The position numbers were made by a program, and so were the translations under genes. This document shows, one piece after another, positions 17,932-26,744 of a DNA stretch of 64,000 nucleotides. Source of the DNA: Massilia agri (lineage in GTDB: Bacteria; Pseudomonadota; Gammaproteobacteria; Burkholderiales; Burkholderiaceae_D); assembly GCF_024753255.1 (NCBI RefSeq), contig NZ_JANUHA010000002.1, positions 186,001 to 250,000 on the forward strand, in the 5' to 3' direction. Every line of letters starts with the position of its first letter. Positions within the stretch are counted from its first letter, which is position 1. The notes under the pieces are model-generated. The model saw nothing but the letters and a program-made list of their open reading frames with translations. It made no database searches and was not told the DNA's origin.

Positions 17932-18590
17932 TTTTTCGGCGTCAGCCACTTCACGGCTGCGCGCGCATTCGCCTTCACCGCGTAATCGATCACCGCCCAC
18001 TGCTCCTCCAGCGCCTCCGCCATCACGCTCGCCGGGCTCGGCGGCGGCAGCTGCAGGTAGGCGTCGGCCTCGCCGTATTCGCGCTTGATCTCCATCCCCG
18101 CCTTGCGGGCGATGTGCATCATGGTCTGGTTCGAGGTCAGGCACTGCATGTAGAGCGTGTCGACGTCGGCGTTGCGGCAGTGGATGGCGGCGCGCTGGAA
18201 CAGGCGCGAGCCGACGCCCTGGCCACGCGCGGATGCCGACACCGACACGCCGAACTCGGCCACCCGCGCCTTCTGCGTGGGCTTGCCCTTGTCGGCCGGT
18301 GCAAAGGCCAGGTGGCCGACGCCTACGAGCTGGAAGACGCGGTTCACCACGCCGAACACGATGTCGCGCTTGAAGTCGATCTTGGCGACATAGGCCTGGA
18401 TCTGCTCGTCCGGGATCATGCTGCCGAAACGCAGCAGGCGGTCATTGCTGTCCAGCGCCAGGAAGTGGCGCAGGATGCGGCGGCGGTCGCGCTCGCCCAG
18501 TTCCTTGACGAGCACGGTGGGACGCCCGGGCTTGCCCGTGTGCTTGCCACCCAGGCCGCGCAGCCAGCGTCCCAGCGGATTGTCCAGCAT
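17928..18590 (-). CDS. GNAT-family N-acetyltransferase
   Basis: A 220-residue protein with a GNAT core. The acetyl-CoA-binding loop appears as VSVSASARGQGVGSRLFQRA (R/QxxGxG/A pattern). An LVKELGERDRRRILRHFLAL region precedes it and IARKAGMEIKREYGEADAYL follows it. The target molecule cannot be told. AAGGAAG precedes the ATG at 18590. The protein ends KWLTPKK, then the TAG provided by the inverted-repeat element. Confidence 0.8.
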   Translation of the reverse strand: MLDNPLGRWLRGLGGKHTGKPGRPTVLVKELGERDRRRILRHFLALDSNDRLLRFGSMIPDEQIQAYVAKIDFKRDIVFGVVNRVFQLVGVGHLAFAPADKGKPTQKARVAEFGVSVSASARGQGVGSRLFQRAAIHCRNADVDTLYMQCLTSNQTMMHIARKAGMEIKREYGEADAYLQLPPPSPASVMAEALEEQWAVIDYAVKANARAAVKWLTPKK

Positions 18591-18639
18591 GGTGTCTTCC
18601 TTTTTGTGCAGTGCAGCAATAACAGGATTCTAGCGAATT

Positions 18640-20190
18640 CTACCCTGTCGTGCTGCCGTCACCAGGAACGGCCCACTGCGCCTTCGGACTGACCACGAAC
18701 ACGCCCTTGCCCGAGTTCTTGGCCTCGTACATGGCCTTGTCGGCTTCGGCCAGCAGGGCCGCCGAGCCGCGGGCCGCGCCTGCGTGGCCCTTGGCACTGG
18801 AGATGCCGATGCTGGCCGAGATCGACACCGGATTGCCGTCGGCCTCGGTGACCGACTTGATCTGCTCGAGCGCGATCTGGGCCACGCGCAGCGCGCCGTC
18901 GCGCGAGGTGACCTCCTCCAGCATGATGACGAACTCGTCGCCGCCCAGGCGCGCCAGGGCATCCTCGGCGCGCAGCTTGTCCTGTACCCGGCGCGCGACC
19001 ATCTGCAGCACCAGGTCGCCGGTGGCATGGCCATAGGTGTCGTTGACCGCCTTGAAGCCGTCCAGGTCGATGAACATGATGACCACCACCGTGTCGCGGC
19101 GGTCGGCCCGGGCCAGGGCCCGCTCGAGCAGGCGGGTCAGCTGGCGGTAGTTGATCAGGCCGGTAAGGCTGTCGTGCTGGGCCAGGCGTTCCAGCTGCTT
19201 CGATTGCGTTTCCAGCTCGGCGGTACGCTCGGCCACGCGGTGCTCGAGGTTTTCATTGGCCGCATGCAGGCGGTGGTTGACCTCGCCGATGATGCGGTAG
19301 CTGCGCCACAGCCGGATGCCGGCCCAGGCCAGCAGCACCAGCAGGAGCGCCGAATAGGCGAACAGATAGCCGCGATAGCGCTCGCGCACCGCCAGCGCGG
19401 CGTCGAACGAGCGGGTGAACTCGCGCCCCAGGCGGTCGAAGGCCGCGCTGGTGGCGGTGGAGGCGATCTGCGCTTCCAGGCGGTTTTCCAGCGGGCGCTT
19501 TTCCAGGATCACGCGGCTGGCCTTGATGATGGCGTCCATCTTCTCGACCACGGCCGGCGAGAAGGCGATTTCCTGGGCCGCGATGTCTCCCAGGATCTCG
19601 TCGATGCGCGCGGCCAGCGGCGTCGAGGGAATCACGTTATAGCGCAGGATCTCGGTGAGCAAGGCATTGAGCGAGGCGTCCAGGCGCACCACCAGCCTGG
19701 CCGGCGCCAGCGCGCCTTCGATGCCGCCGAGTTCCGTCTTGAGGTCGGCCACCGCGGGCGGCAGATAGGTCAGCGCCTCGCGCAGTGGAGGATTGTGGCG
19801 CGCGAACTGGACCGTGATCAGTTCCTTGCGCTGCATGGCGTCGCTCAGCTGGGCATAGGCGCTGCGCAGTGCGGGGTCGCCATCGTCGGGCACGGCCTCG
19901 CCCAGGCGCACGAGCAGGGCGCGCATGTGCGGCAGCTGGGTGGTCAGCTGCGGGGTCGCGGGCGCGCGGCCGATGTGGGCGCGCAGGATGTTGGCATCCC
20001 ATTCGGCGTCGAGCTTTTCCAGCTCGCGCAGGCTGAGCATGACGTCGTTGCGGATTTCGGGATCGGCCGCTTCCGAACGGACGAACAGGAAGGCGAGCAG
20101 CAGGGCCAGCACCACGACCGCCGCGCCGGCAAGTTGCAGGCGGCGACGCGGTGTCCAGCTTGCTACCCGCTGCGCCAGCACGGCAACCAT
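18640..20190 (-). CDS. Membrane diguanylate cyclase (GGDEF)
   Basis: A 516-residue protein. TM1 at about 20-37 is followed by a ~240-residue helical periplasmic region (DAHL-like sensor) and TM2 (YLFAYSALLLVLLAWAGI). A coiled coil (NENLEHRVAERTAELETQ) leads to a GGDEF domain with an intact GGDEF signature at 416-420 and an intact RxxD inhibitory site (RAED) five residues before it. It should therefore make cyclic di-GMP from two GTP with product feedback control. The start at 20190 has an excellent GGAGGAG site. No EAL domain is present. The signal sensed is unknown. Confidence 0.9.
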   Translation of the reverse strand: MVAVLAQRVASWTPRRRLQLAGAAVVVLALLLAFLFVRSEAADPEIRNDVMLSLRELEKLDAEWDANILRAHIGRAPATPQLTTQLPHMRALLVRLGEAVPDDGDPALRSAYAQLSDAMQRKELITVQFARHNPPLREALTYLPPAVADLKTELGGIEGALAPARLVVRLDASLNALLTEILRYNVIPSTPLAARIDEILGDIAAQEIAFSPAVVEKMDAIIKASRVILEKRPLENRLEAQIASTATSAAFDRLGREFTRSFDAALAVRERYRGYLFAYSALLLVLLAWAGIRLWRSYRIIGEVNHRLHAANENLEHRVAERTAELETQSKQLERLAQHDSLTGLINYRQLTRLLERALARADRRDTVVVIMFIDLDGFKAVNDTYGHATGDLVLQMVARRVQDKLRAEDALARLGGDEFVIMLEEVTSRDGALRVAQIALEQIKSVTEADGNPVSISASIGISSAKGHAGAARGSAALLAEADKAMYEAKNSGKGVFVVSPKAQWAVPGDGSTTG

Positions 20191-20280
20191 CTTCTCCTCC
20201 GTTACACCAATTGAACCATTGTTATCCGGCCAAGCATAGCAAAAGCTTGCGGAACAGCCGCGCACTTCTGAATTGCCCTG

Positions 20281-21375
20281 TTACAACCCCTCCGCCACCG
20301 CTGCGACCCGGGCCGCGTGGACGGCCTGCGGGATCCTGGCCTTGTCGCCGGCGCAGCGTGCCGCCACCTCGCCGGCATTCACGGCGCGCGCCGCCGCCAG
20401 GGCGCGCGGCAGGCGCGATGGCGGCGCGTTCGGCGATTGCGCCTCGCCCGTGATGCAGGCGGCCGCCAGCAGCATCTGCCCGAAGCGCTCCGGTTTGCGG
20501 AAGGCGTCGCTGCGCTCGAACAGGGTGACGATGGCCTCGGCGTCGAGTACCCCCGCCTGCTCGACCACGCCGCGTTCGCGCGCGATCAACTGGGCCAGGT
20601 CGCGGCATTCGTTGGGCGCCTTCAGGCGCCTGCTCACCTCCAGCACCTCCTCCTGCGGCAGCCGGTGCAGCAGCACGCCGAAGCGCACTTCGAGCGGCGC
20701 GCCCTGCCCCGCCGTCTTGTCGACCATCCGCATGAGGGAGGCATCGGCATCGACTTCCGGCAGGAGGCGGACCAGGGCCCCGCAGTCGGCCAGTACCGCG
20801 AACATGCGCGAAGGCTGCTCCTCCATCAGGCCGCGCGCCAGTTCCTGCCAGACGCGCTCCGGCACCAGGGCGTCGACTTCGCCGCTCGCGACCATCCGGC
20901 GCATCAGGGCATTGGTGCTCTCGTGCACCCGGAAGTCCGGGAAGCGCGCGGCGAAGCGCGCCAGGCGCAGGATGCGCACCGGGTCTTCGGCGAAGGCTTC
21001 GGACACATGGCGGAAGATGCGGTCACGCAGGTCCTCTTGGCCCCCGTAGGGGTCGACGATGCTGCCGTCCTCGGCGCGCGCCATCGCATTGATCGTCAGG
21101 TCGCGCCGCACCAGGTCTTCTTCGAGCGTGACCTCGGGCGAGGTGTGGAAGACGAAGCCGTGGTAGCCGGGCGCGGTCTTGCGCTCGGTGCGGGCCAGCG
21201 CGTATTCCTCCTGGGTCTCCGGGTGCAGGAAGACCGGGAAATCCTTGCCGACCGGGCGGAAGCCCTGCTCCACCATCTGCTCGGGCGTGGCGCCGACCAC
21301 CACGTGGTCGTGGTCGGTGACGGGACGTCCCAGCAGGGCGTCGCGCACGGCGCCGCCGACCACGTAGGTCCGCAT
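20281..21375 (-). CDS. cca: CCA tRNA nucleotidyltransferase (short form without HD domain)
   Basis: A 364-residue enzyme that adds or repairs the CCA end of tRNA. Visible motifs are GGAVRD near residue 8, metal-binding DHD at 21-23, [10 protein letters not shown], and the [15 protein letters not shown] helix. E. coli Cca (412 residues) carries a C-terminal HD phosphohydrolase; here no HD motif is seen and the protein is shorter. ATG 21375 was chosen; GTG at 21384 overlaps the stop of the upstream GST gene and is an alternative. It is co-directional with GST and the NDUFA9-like gene, with 5 bases between. Confidence 0.9.
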   Translation of the reverse strand: MRTYVVGGAVRDALLGRPVTDHDHVVVGATPEQMVEQGFRPVGKDFPVFLHPETQEEYALARTERKTAPGYHGFVFHTSPEVTLEEDLVRRDLTINAMARAEDGSIVDPYGGQEDLRDRIFRHVSEAFAEDPVRILRLARFAARFPDFRVHESTNALMRRMVASGEVDALVPERVWQELARGLMEEQPSRMFAVLADCGALVRLLPEVDADASLMRMVDKTAGQGAPLEVRFGVLLHRLPQEEVLEVSRRLKAPNECRDLAQLIARERGVVEQAGVLDAEAIVTLFERSDAFRKPERFGQMLLAAACITGEAQSPNAPPSRLPRALAAARAVNAGEVAARCAGDKARIPQAVHAARVAAVAEGL

Positions 21376-21380
21376 CCTGT

Positions 21381-22106
21381 TCACTGATCCTCGCCCGGCA
21401 GTTCGAGGTCGTGCAGCGGGGTCGGGTCGGTCTCGCGCATGGCTTCCTCGACCCATTGGGCCACGGCCGGATGGGCCAGCACACGGTCGCAGTAGGCCTG
21501 CAGGGCCGGCGCCAGCGCCACGCCATAGGTCTTGAAGCGGGTCACCACGGGCGCATAGAAGGCGTCGGCGATCGAGAACTCGCCGAAGAGGAAATGGTGG
21601 TGGCCGAAGCGGGACAGGCAGTCTTCCCAGATCTCGCAGATGCGGCCGATGTCGGCCTGGGCGCCCGGGGTGCGGCCACGGCCCGGCAGGCGCGCCTGGA
21701 TGTTCATCGACATCTGGGTGCGCAGTTCGGCGAAGCCCGAGTGCATCTCGGCCACGATCGCCCGCGCCAGCGCGCGCGCGGCGACATCCTGCGGCCACAT
21801 ATGCTTGTCCGGGAACTGCTCGGCCAGGTATTCGACAATGGCGAGGCTGTCCCAGATCGTCATCTCGCCCGCCAGCAGCACCGGCACCCGGCCGGCGTGG
21901 GAATAGCGCGCGATATTGGTCGCGGTATCGGCCTGGTCGAGCAGGATGCGGACCTCGGTGAACGGGATCCCGAAGGCCTTGGCTGCCACCCAGGGACGCA
22001 TCGACCATGAGGACACGTTCTTGTTGCCGATGACGAGGGTCAGTCCCGGCTGGCGGGCCTGTTCGAGGGTGGAAGACAGGGTCGGGTCGAGTTCGATGGT
22101 CTGCAT
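21381..22106 (-). CDS. Glutathione S-transferase family protein
   Basis: A 241-residue protein. The N-terminal thioredoxin-like domain begins [20 protein letters not shown], with the Ser-rich active-site segment of this GST type. The cis-Pro region is [20 protein letters not shown]. The helical C-terminal domain includes [14 protein letters not shown]. The substrate is unknown. ATG 22106 was chosen because the upstream in-frame start would overlap the preceding gene by 29 bases. Confidence 0.88.
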   Translation of the reverse strand: MQTIELDPTLSSTLEQARQPGLTLVIGNKNVSSWSMRPWVAAKAFGIPFTEVRILLDQADTATNIARYSHAGRVPVLLAGEMTIWDSLAIVEYLAEQFPDKHMWPQDVAARALARAIVAEMHSGFAELRTQMSMNIQARLPGRGRTPGAQADIGRICEIWEDCLSRFGHHHFLFGEFSIADAFYAPVVTRFKTYGVALAPALQAYCDRVLAHPAVAQWVEEAMRETDPTPLHDLELPGEDQ

Positions 22107-22128
22107 GGTGTCCGGTATGGTTGAGATG

Positions 22129-23091
22129 TCAGCGGCCCGCGTGCTCGCGGTAGTCATCGAGTCCGCGTTCGGGCGCCAGGTAATGCGGCGCGACGGCCTC
22201 GAGCGGTGTGAGCTTGATTCCCAGCGCGCCCGCTGTCAAGACTCCTTCGTGGGGGACGAGCACATTGTCGGTCTTCATCGAGGCCAGGTTGTCGCGGCTG
22301 ATCACCGGCTCGCCCGGCAGCAGCTCGAACAGGCGCGCCTGCGCCCGGGCGGCCCAATCCGGGAGTGCGACGACATGGCGCTCGTGGCCCGCATAGCGCC
22401 CGGCGAGGTGCACCAGTTCCGCCAGGGTATAGATGCCGGGGCCGGCCAGCTCGATCGTGGCCCCACGCGTATGCGGATCGCGTAGCGCCGCGGCGAAGGC
22501 GGCGCCCACGTCCTCGACGTAGACCGGCTGGAAGCGCGCCCCGGCGCAGGCCAGCGGCACGGCCGGCAGGCGGCGCTGCAGCTTCGCGAACAGGGTGAGG
22601 AAATGGTCGCCCGGGCCGAACACCACCGAGGGGCGGAAGATGGTGGCGGATACCTCGGGCCGGCTGCGCGCGGCCAGCTCGCCGTCGGCCTTGGAGCGCT
22701 GGTACATCGACGCGCCGGTGGGGCTGGCGCCCAGGGCGCTCATGTGCAGGTAGCGCGGCACGCCCGCATCCAAGCAGGCCTGCACGATGCGGCGCGGCAG
22801 TTCGACGTGCAGGCGGCGAAAACCCGGACCATAGGGCTCGCCCTGCCCGCCGTGCAGCACGCCGACCAGGTTGATCACCGCGTCGCGGCCCTGGAACAGG
22901 CGCCGCAGGGTGGCGTCGTCGTGGATGTTCGCGACCTCGAGGTCGAGGTAGGGCAAGGTGGTGAGGTGCTTGGCGGCCTCGTAGTGGCGCGCCGGGACCA
23001 GGGTATTGAAGCCGTCCTGGGCCAGGCGGTTCAGGAGATGGCCGCCGATGAAGCCGGTGCCGCCGATGACCACCACGTTCTGTTCACGCAT
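22129..23091 (-). CDS. NDUFA9-like NAD(P)-binding protein (atypical SDR)
   Basis: A 320-residue Rossmann protein starting with VVVIGGTGFIGGHLLNRL, the GGxGFxG loop. It resembles the 'complex I NDUFA9 subunit family' of atypical short-chain dehydrogenases/epimerases. YQRSK provides the YxxxK pair, and RPSVVFGPGD is the conserved block. In bacteria these proteins are commonly predicted quinone- or NAD-binding oxidoreductases without a proven substrate. ATG 23091 has GAGGA 7 bases upstream and is favoured over an in-frame TTG at 23097. Confidence 0.8.
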   Translation of the reverse strand: MREQNVVVIGGTGFIGGHLLNRLAQDGFNTLVPARHYEAAKHLTTLPYLDLEVANIHDDATLRRLFQGRDAVINLVGVLHGGQGEPYGPGFRRLHVELPRRIVQACLDAGVPRYLHMSALGASPTGASMYQRSKADGELAARSRPEVSATIFRPSVVFGPGDHFLTLFAKLQRRLPAVPLACAGARFQPVYVEDVGAAFAAALRDPHTRGATIELAGPGIYTLAELVHLAGRYAGHERHVVALPDWAARAQARLFELLPGEPVISRDNLASMKTDNVLVPHEGVLTAGALGIKLTPLEAVAPHYLAPERGLDDYREHAGR

Positions 23092-23111
23092 GGCCAAATC
23101 CTCATAACGGT

Positions 23112-25148
23112 TCAGGGGAGGATGGCGGCGCGCTCGCGCGGCTGCACCGGCCGCACGCGGGTCTTGATCGACTGCGGCTTGTTCTCGAACACGGCTGCGT
23201 AGTTGGTGGCGTTGGCCAGCACATTGCGCACGTAGTTGCGGGTCTCGGAGAACGGGATCGACTCGATGAAGACCGCCCCTTCCATCGGCTGGTCCAGCAG
23301 GCCGCGCCAGGCGCGCGCGCGTCCGGGGCCGGCGTTGTAGGCAGCCGTGGCGAGGATCTCGTCGCCGTCAAAGTTCTCCAGCACCATGTTCATGTAATTG
23401 GCGCCGAGCGTGATATTGGTCCGCAGGTCGGTGAGCATGCCGTGCACGAAATTGTCCATCCCGATCTTGGCCGCCACCCACTTGCCGGTGGCCGGCATCA
23501 CCTGCATCAGGCCGGAGGCGCCGACGCCGGAGCGCGCATCGGTGACGAAGCGCGATTCCTGGCGGATCAGGCCGTAGACCCAGGCCTTGTCGAGGCCCAG
23601 GCCCTGTGCGGTCGGGTGCAGGACGTCCAGGTGCGGCGCCGGGAAACGCTGCGCGAAGTCGATTTCGGAGCGCGTGCGCAGCGAGGTCTCGACCGTGCGG
23701 TCGAGCAGCTCGTTGCGGCGCGCGAGTTCGCCGGCGGCCAGCAACTGACGGTCAGACAAGCCGCGCAGCCCCCAGTTCCATTCGCGGTTGCCTTCCGCGC
23801 GCAGGCGCAAGGAATAGAACTTCAGCGCGCGCTGCAGGCTCGGGTTGGCGCCGGCCTGGGCCAGCTCCTCGGGCGTGAGCGGGCTTGGCGCCGGCGGCGC
23901 CGTGACCTGGCGGCCGAGTTCGTCCAGGGCGAGCTGGCCATAGTAATTGTGCTGGCTGGCGATGCGCTCGAAGGCCGCATTCGCTTCCTGTGCCCGGCCC
24001 TCGGCCTTGTCGGCGCGGCCCAGCCAGTAGACCCAGGCATTGTCGTTCTTCAGCGCCTGCGGCATCGCCTCGATGGTGGCGCGGACCGTTTTCCAGTCGC
24101 CGCGGCGCAGGGCGATGCGGGTCTTCCACTGCAGCTGCTCGTTGGTCAGGCGTACGCCGTTGGCACGCTGCCAGTAGTTGTAGGCGTCGGGCGACAGGCC
24201 GATCGAGGCGGCGTGGGCGAGGCTGGCCCAGCCGGTGGCGCGTTCCTCGGGCGTGAGCCTGGGGCTGTTCTTCTCGAGCGCGACGGCGGCCAGCTTGAGG
24301 CTGGTGCGCGCCATGCGGCCGACCGCGACCAGGTAGATCGCGCGTTCGGCGCGCGTCTTGCCGATGCCGCGCGCCATGGCCACGGCGGGCACGTCGACGG
24401 CCTGGGCCGCGCGCGTGTCGGAGGCGCCCAGCAGCAGCGCGATGCGGCGCGCCGGCCCGGTGGCGTCGGCTTCGCCGGCCAGGCGCAGCTGCCAGTACAG
24501 GTCGTCGTCGTTGAACTGGCGCGTCTGGTAGAGCTGGGCGATCAGGGCTGCGCAGGCCTCGCCATAGCCCGGCGGGTTTTGCAGGAGGGCGCGGGCATCA
24601 GGCGCCACCTGTTCGCCGCGGCTGGCGCGCGCCAGCAAGGCGTAGCAGCGGATCTGCAGGTTGTCGCCGCGCGCCAGCTGGCCCGCCTCGCGTTCGAAGC
24701 CGGCGAAGTCGCGGCGCCGGCCGAGGTCCAGCAACCACTCGGTGCGCAGCTGCTCGGCGACCGCCGTGCCCTCGTGGCGGCGCAGGACCTCGCGGATCTC
24801 TTCCTGCGTGGCCTCGCGCAGGCGGGGTTTCAGACGATAATAGTCGACGTAGGACGCCAGCACGTAGTTCGGCAGGCGCGATGCGAGCGCATTGACGCGC
24901 GCCGCGTCGTTCTGGCGTGCGGCTTCGCGCAGCAGCATGAAGGTGTCGTCATCGGCGCGGGAATCCGGCGGGGTAGCCCCGGGCACCGTGGGTGCGCCGG
25001 CCGGCACCGGCGAGATCGTCTGCTGCGCGGGCGGCGCCGCATCTGGCGCGGATTCCGCGTGGACTGCGCCAAGGGGCAGCAGCCACGAAGCAGTTGCAAG
25101 AAAAAAAACGGCCGGCAGGGAGCCGGTTGTCAATCTCGATTGAAACAT
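23112..25148 (-). CDS. Soluble lytic murein transglycosylase (Slt70-like)
   Basis: A 678-residue periplasmic enzyme. A signal peptide ends near residue 32 (GAVHAES). A long alpha-superhelical U domain follows, and near the C-terminus is a goose-lysozyme-like catalytic domain with IRQESRFVTDARSGVGASG. The Glu in QESRF is the catalytic acid, followed by GLMQVMPATG. It cleaves peptidoglycan glycan strands to 1,6-anhydromuramyl products. The ATG at 25148 is preferred to TTG at 25154. It is divergent from the 5-formyl-THF cyclo-ligase gene across 32 bases. Confidence 0.92.
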   Translation of the reverse strand: MFQSRLTTGSLPAVFFLATASWLLPLGAVHAESAPDAAPPAQQTISPVPAGAPTVPGATPPDSRADDDTFMLLREAARQNDAARVNALASRLPNYVLASYVDYYRLKPRLREATQEEIREVLRRHEGTAVAEQLRTEWLLDLGRRRDFAGFEREAGQLARGDNLQIRCYALLARASRGEQVAPDARALLQNPPGYGEACAALIAQLYQTRQFNDDDLYWQLRLAGEADATGPARRIALLLGASDTRAAQAVDVPAVAMARGIGKTRAERAIYLVAVGRMARTSLKLAAVALEKNSPRLTPEERATGWASLAHAASIGLSPDAYNYWQRANGVRLTNEQLQWKTRIALRRGDWKTVRATIEAMPQALKNDNAWVYWLGRADKAEGRAQEANAAFERIASQHNYYGQLALDELGRQVTAPPAPSPLTPEELAQAGANPSLQRALKFYSLRLRAEGNREWNWGLRGLSDRQLLAAGELARRNELLDRTVETSLRTRSEIDFAQRFPAPHLDVLHPTAQGLGLDKAWVYGLIRQESRFVTDARSGVGASGLMQVMPATGKWVAAKIGMDNFVHGMLTDLRTNITLGANYMNMVLENFDGDEILATAAYNAGPGRARAWRGLLDQPMEGAVFIESIPFSETRNYVRNVLANATNYAAVFENKPQSIKTRVRPVQPRERAAILP

Positions 25149-25180
25149 CCACAACTCTCACTCAACGCTGCATTCACACC

Positions 25181-25780
25181 ATGACCGGCGATCCAAGAAT
25201 ACCACGCGCCCCCGGGCTCCTGCCAGACGATGGCGCAAGCGCCGCGCCCGATAAACCACAACTTCGCCGCATCTTGAAAGAGCGGCGTCGCGCCATCGAT
25301 CACGCCACCAAACGTGCCTGGGATGACCGCATCGGCGCGCGCGTGGTGGCCTGGGTGCAGGAACATGACGTGCGTATGCTCGGGGTCTACTGGCCGCTCG
25401 CCGGCGAACCGGACCTGCGTCCAGCCTACGCGGATTTGGCGGAGGCAGGCGTACGGCTGGCCCTGCCCGTCGTGGTGGAACGCGATGCGGCGCTGGGATT
25501 CGCCGCGTGGGTGCCGGGCGAGGCGACGGTGGCGGACAGCATGGGGGTGGCGGTGCCAAGCGAACTGCGCATGGTCGACAGGCCGGATGCGCTGCTGGTG
25601 CCCTGCCTGGGCTTCGACGCGCGCGGCTATCGGGTGGGGTATGGCGGGGGGTTTTATGACAGGACGCTGGCGGCCGAGCCGCGTCCGAAGACAGTGGGCA
25701 TCGCGTATGCGTGCCAGCAGGTGGCGTTCGAGATCGGGAAATATGACATTCCCCTCGACCAGATGATTACCGAAATGTAG
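25181..25780 (+). CDS. 5-formyltetrahydrofolate cyclo-ligase
   Basis: A 199-residue cytosolic enzyme that converts 5-formyl-THF to 5,10-methenyl-THF with ATP. The family's C-terminal signature GYGGGFYDR and LLVPCLGFDARGYRVG are present, as is the N-terminal basic segment KPQLRRILKERRRA. It stands opposite metF, the next folate one-carbon gene, with an inverted-repeat element between. Its TAG stop (25778-25780) is bases 2-4 of that element. The start at 25181 was chosen because conserved sequence begins shortly after it. Confidence 0.9.
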   Translation: MTGDPRIPRAPGLLPDDGASAAPDKPQLRRILKERRRAIDHATKRAWDDRIGARVVAWVQEHDVRMLGVYWPLAGEPDLRPAYADLAEAGVRLALPVVVERDAALGFAAWVPGEATVADSMGVAVPSELRMVDRPDALLVPCLGFDARGYRVGYGGGFYDRTLAAEPRPKTVGIAYACQQVAFEIGKYDIPLDQMITEM

Positions 25781-25910
25781 GGTGGACGGGGTCATTCCGG
25801 GCAATGCCCGGAATGACATACGTCCGCGCGTTCAAATACACGATGAGAGGACGCGCATCGTCCATTTCCCCGCCGATTGAACGCGCGGACGGCGAAGCCG
25901 TCCACCCTAC
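25777..25910. repeat. GTAGGGTG inverted-repeat element, copy B (134 bp)
   Basis: The ends are GTAGGGTGGACGG (from 25777) and CCGTCCACCCTAC (to 25910). Inner arms are GTCCGCGCGTTCAA and, from 25877, TTGAACGCGCGGAC. The right hairpin is GGACGGC-GAA-GCCGTCC (25887-25903). In the left half the corresponding loop contains an extra nested palindrome at 25791-25817 with 13 bp arms (GTCATTCCGGGCA and complement). The element fills the whole gap between the cyclo-ligase gene, whose TAG it supplies, and metF, whose stop begins 4 bases beyond. Confidence 0.9.
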
Positions 25911-25913
25911 GAA

Positions 25914-26744
25914 TCACTTCACTAAGCGCTGCCAGATCGCCGTGGTCGCCGCCGCCTGGTTCATGCTGTAGAAATGCAGTCCCGGCGCCCCGCCGGCCAG
26001 CAGCTTCTCGCACAGGCCCGTCACCACATCCAGCCCGAAGGCCTTGATCGAGGCGCTGTCGTCGCCGAAGCTGGCCAGCTTGACGCGCACCCAGCGTGGG
26101 ATCTCGGCGCCGCACATGTCCGAGAAGCGCATCAGCTGCGTGTAATTGGTGATCGGCATGATGCCCGCCACCACCGGCACGTCCACACCCAGCTTGCGCA
26201 CATTGTCGACGAACTGGAAGTAGGCGTCCGGGTTGTAGAAATACTGCGTGATTGCCGAATTCGCGCCGGCGGCTACCTTCCGGGCGAAGGCCTGCAGGTC
26301 GTCCTGGGGCGAACGCGCCTGCGGGTGCATTTCCGGATAGGCCGCCACTTCGATGTGGAACCAGTCGCCGGTTTCCTGGCGGATGAACTCGACGAGCTCG
26401 TTGGCGTAGCGGAATTCGCCGCCGGCGCCATAGCCGCTCGGCAGGTCGCCGCGCAGGGCCACCAGGCGGCGGATGCCCTTGGCCTGGAATTCCTGCAGGA
26501 TGGTGCGCAGCGAGTCGCGGGTGCCGCCGATGCAGGACAGGTGGGGCGCCGCATCGAAGCCCTCGTTCTTGATCTCGAGCACGGTCTGCAGGGTGCCCTG
26601 CTGGGTGGTGCCGCCGGCGCCAAAGGTCACCGAGAAATACTTGGGCTGCAGCTCGGCGAGCTTGCTGCGCACGACGCGCAGCTTTTCGGCGCCCTCTTCG
26701 GTCTTCGGCGGGAAGAACTCGATACTGAAATTATGCGTGTTCAT
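25914..26744 (-). CDS. metF: Methylenetetrahydrofolate reductase
   Basis: A 276-residue FAD enzyme that reduces 5,10-methylene-THF to 5-methyl-THF for methionine synthesis. The N-terminal SIEFFPPKTEEGAEKL holds the catalytic Glu (residue 9). VTFGAGGTTQQGTL and LVALRGDLPSGYG are further signatures of the family. The start at 26744 lies inside the end of the upstream membrane-protein gene (14-base overlap), which points to translational coupling. It is part of the metK-ahcY-metF methyl-cycle block on the minus strand. Confidence 0.95.
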   Translation of the reverse strand: MNTHNFSIEFFPPKTEEGAEKLRVVRSKLAELQPKYFSVTFGAGGTTQQGTLQTVLEIKNEGFDAAPHLSCIGGTRDSLRTILQEFQAKGIRRLVALRGDLPSGYGAGGEFRYANELVEFIRQETGDWFHIEVAAYPEMHPQARSPQDDLQAFARKVAAGANSAITQYFYNPDAYFQFVDNVRKLGVDVPVVAGIMPITNYTQLMRFSDMCGAEIPRWVRVKLASFGDDSASIKAFGLDVVTGLCEKLLAGGAPGLHFYSMNQAAATTAIWQRLVK

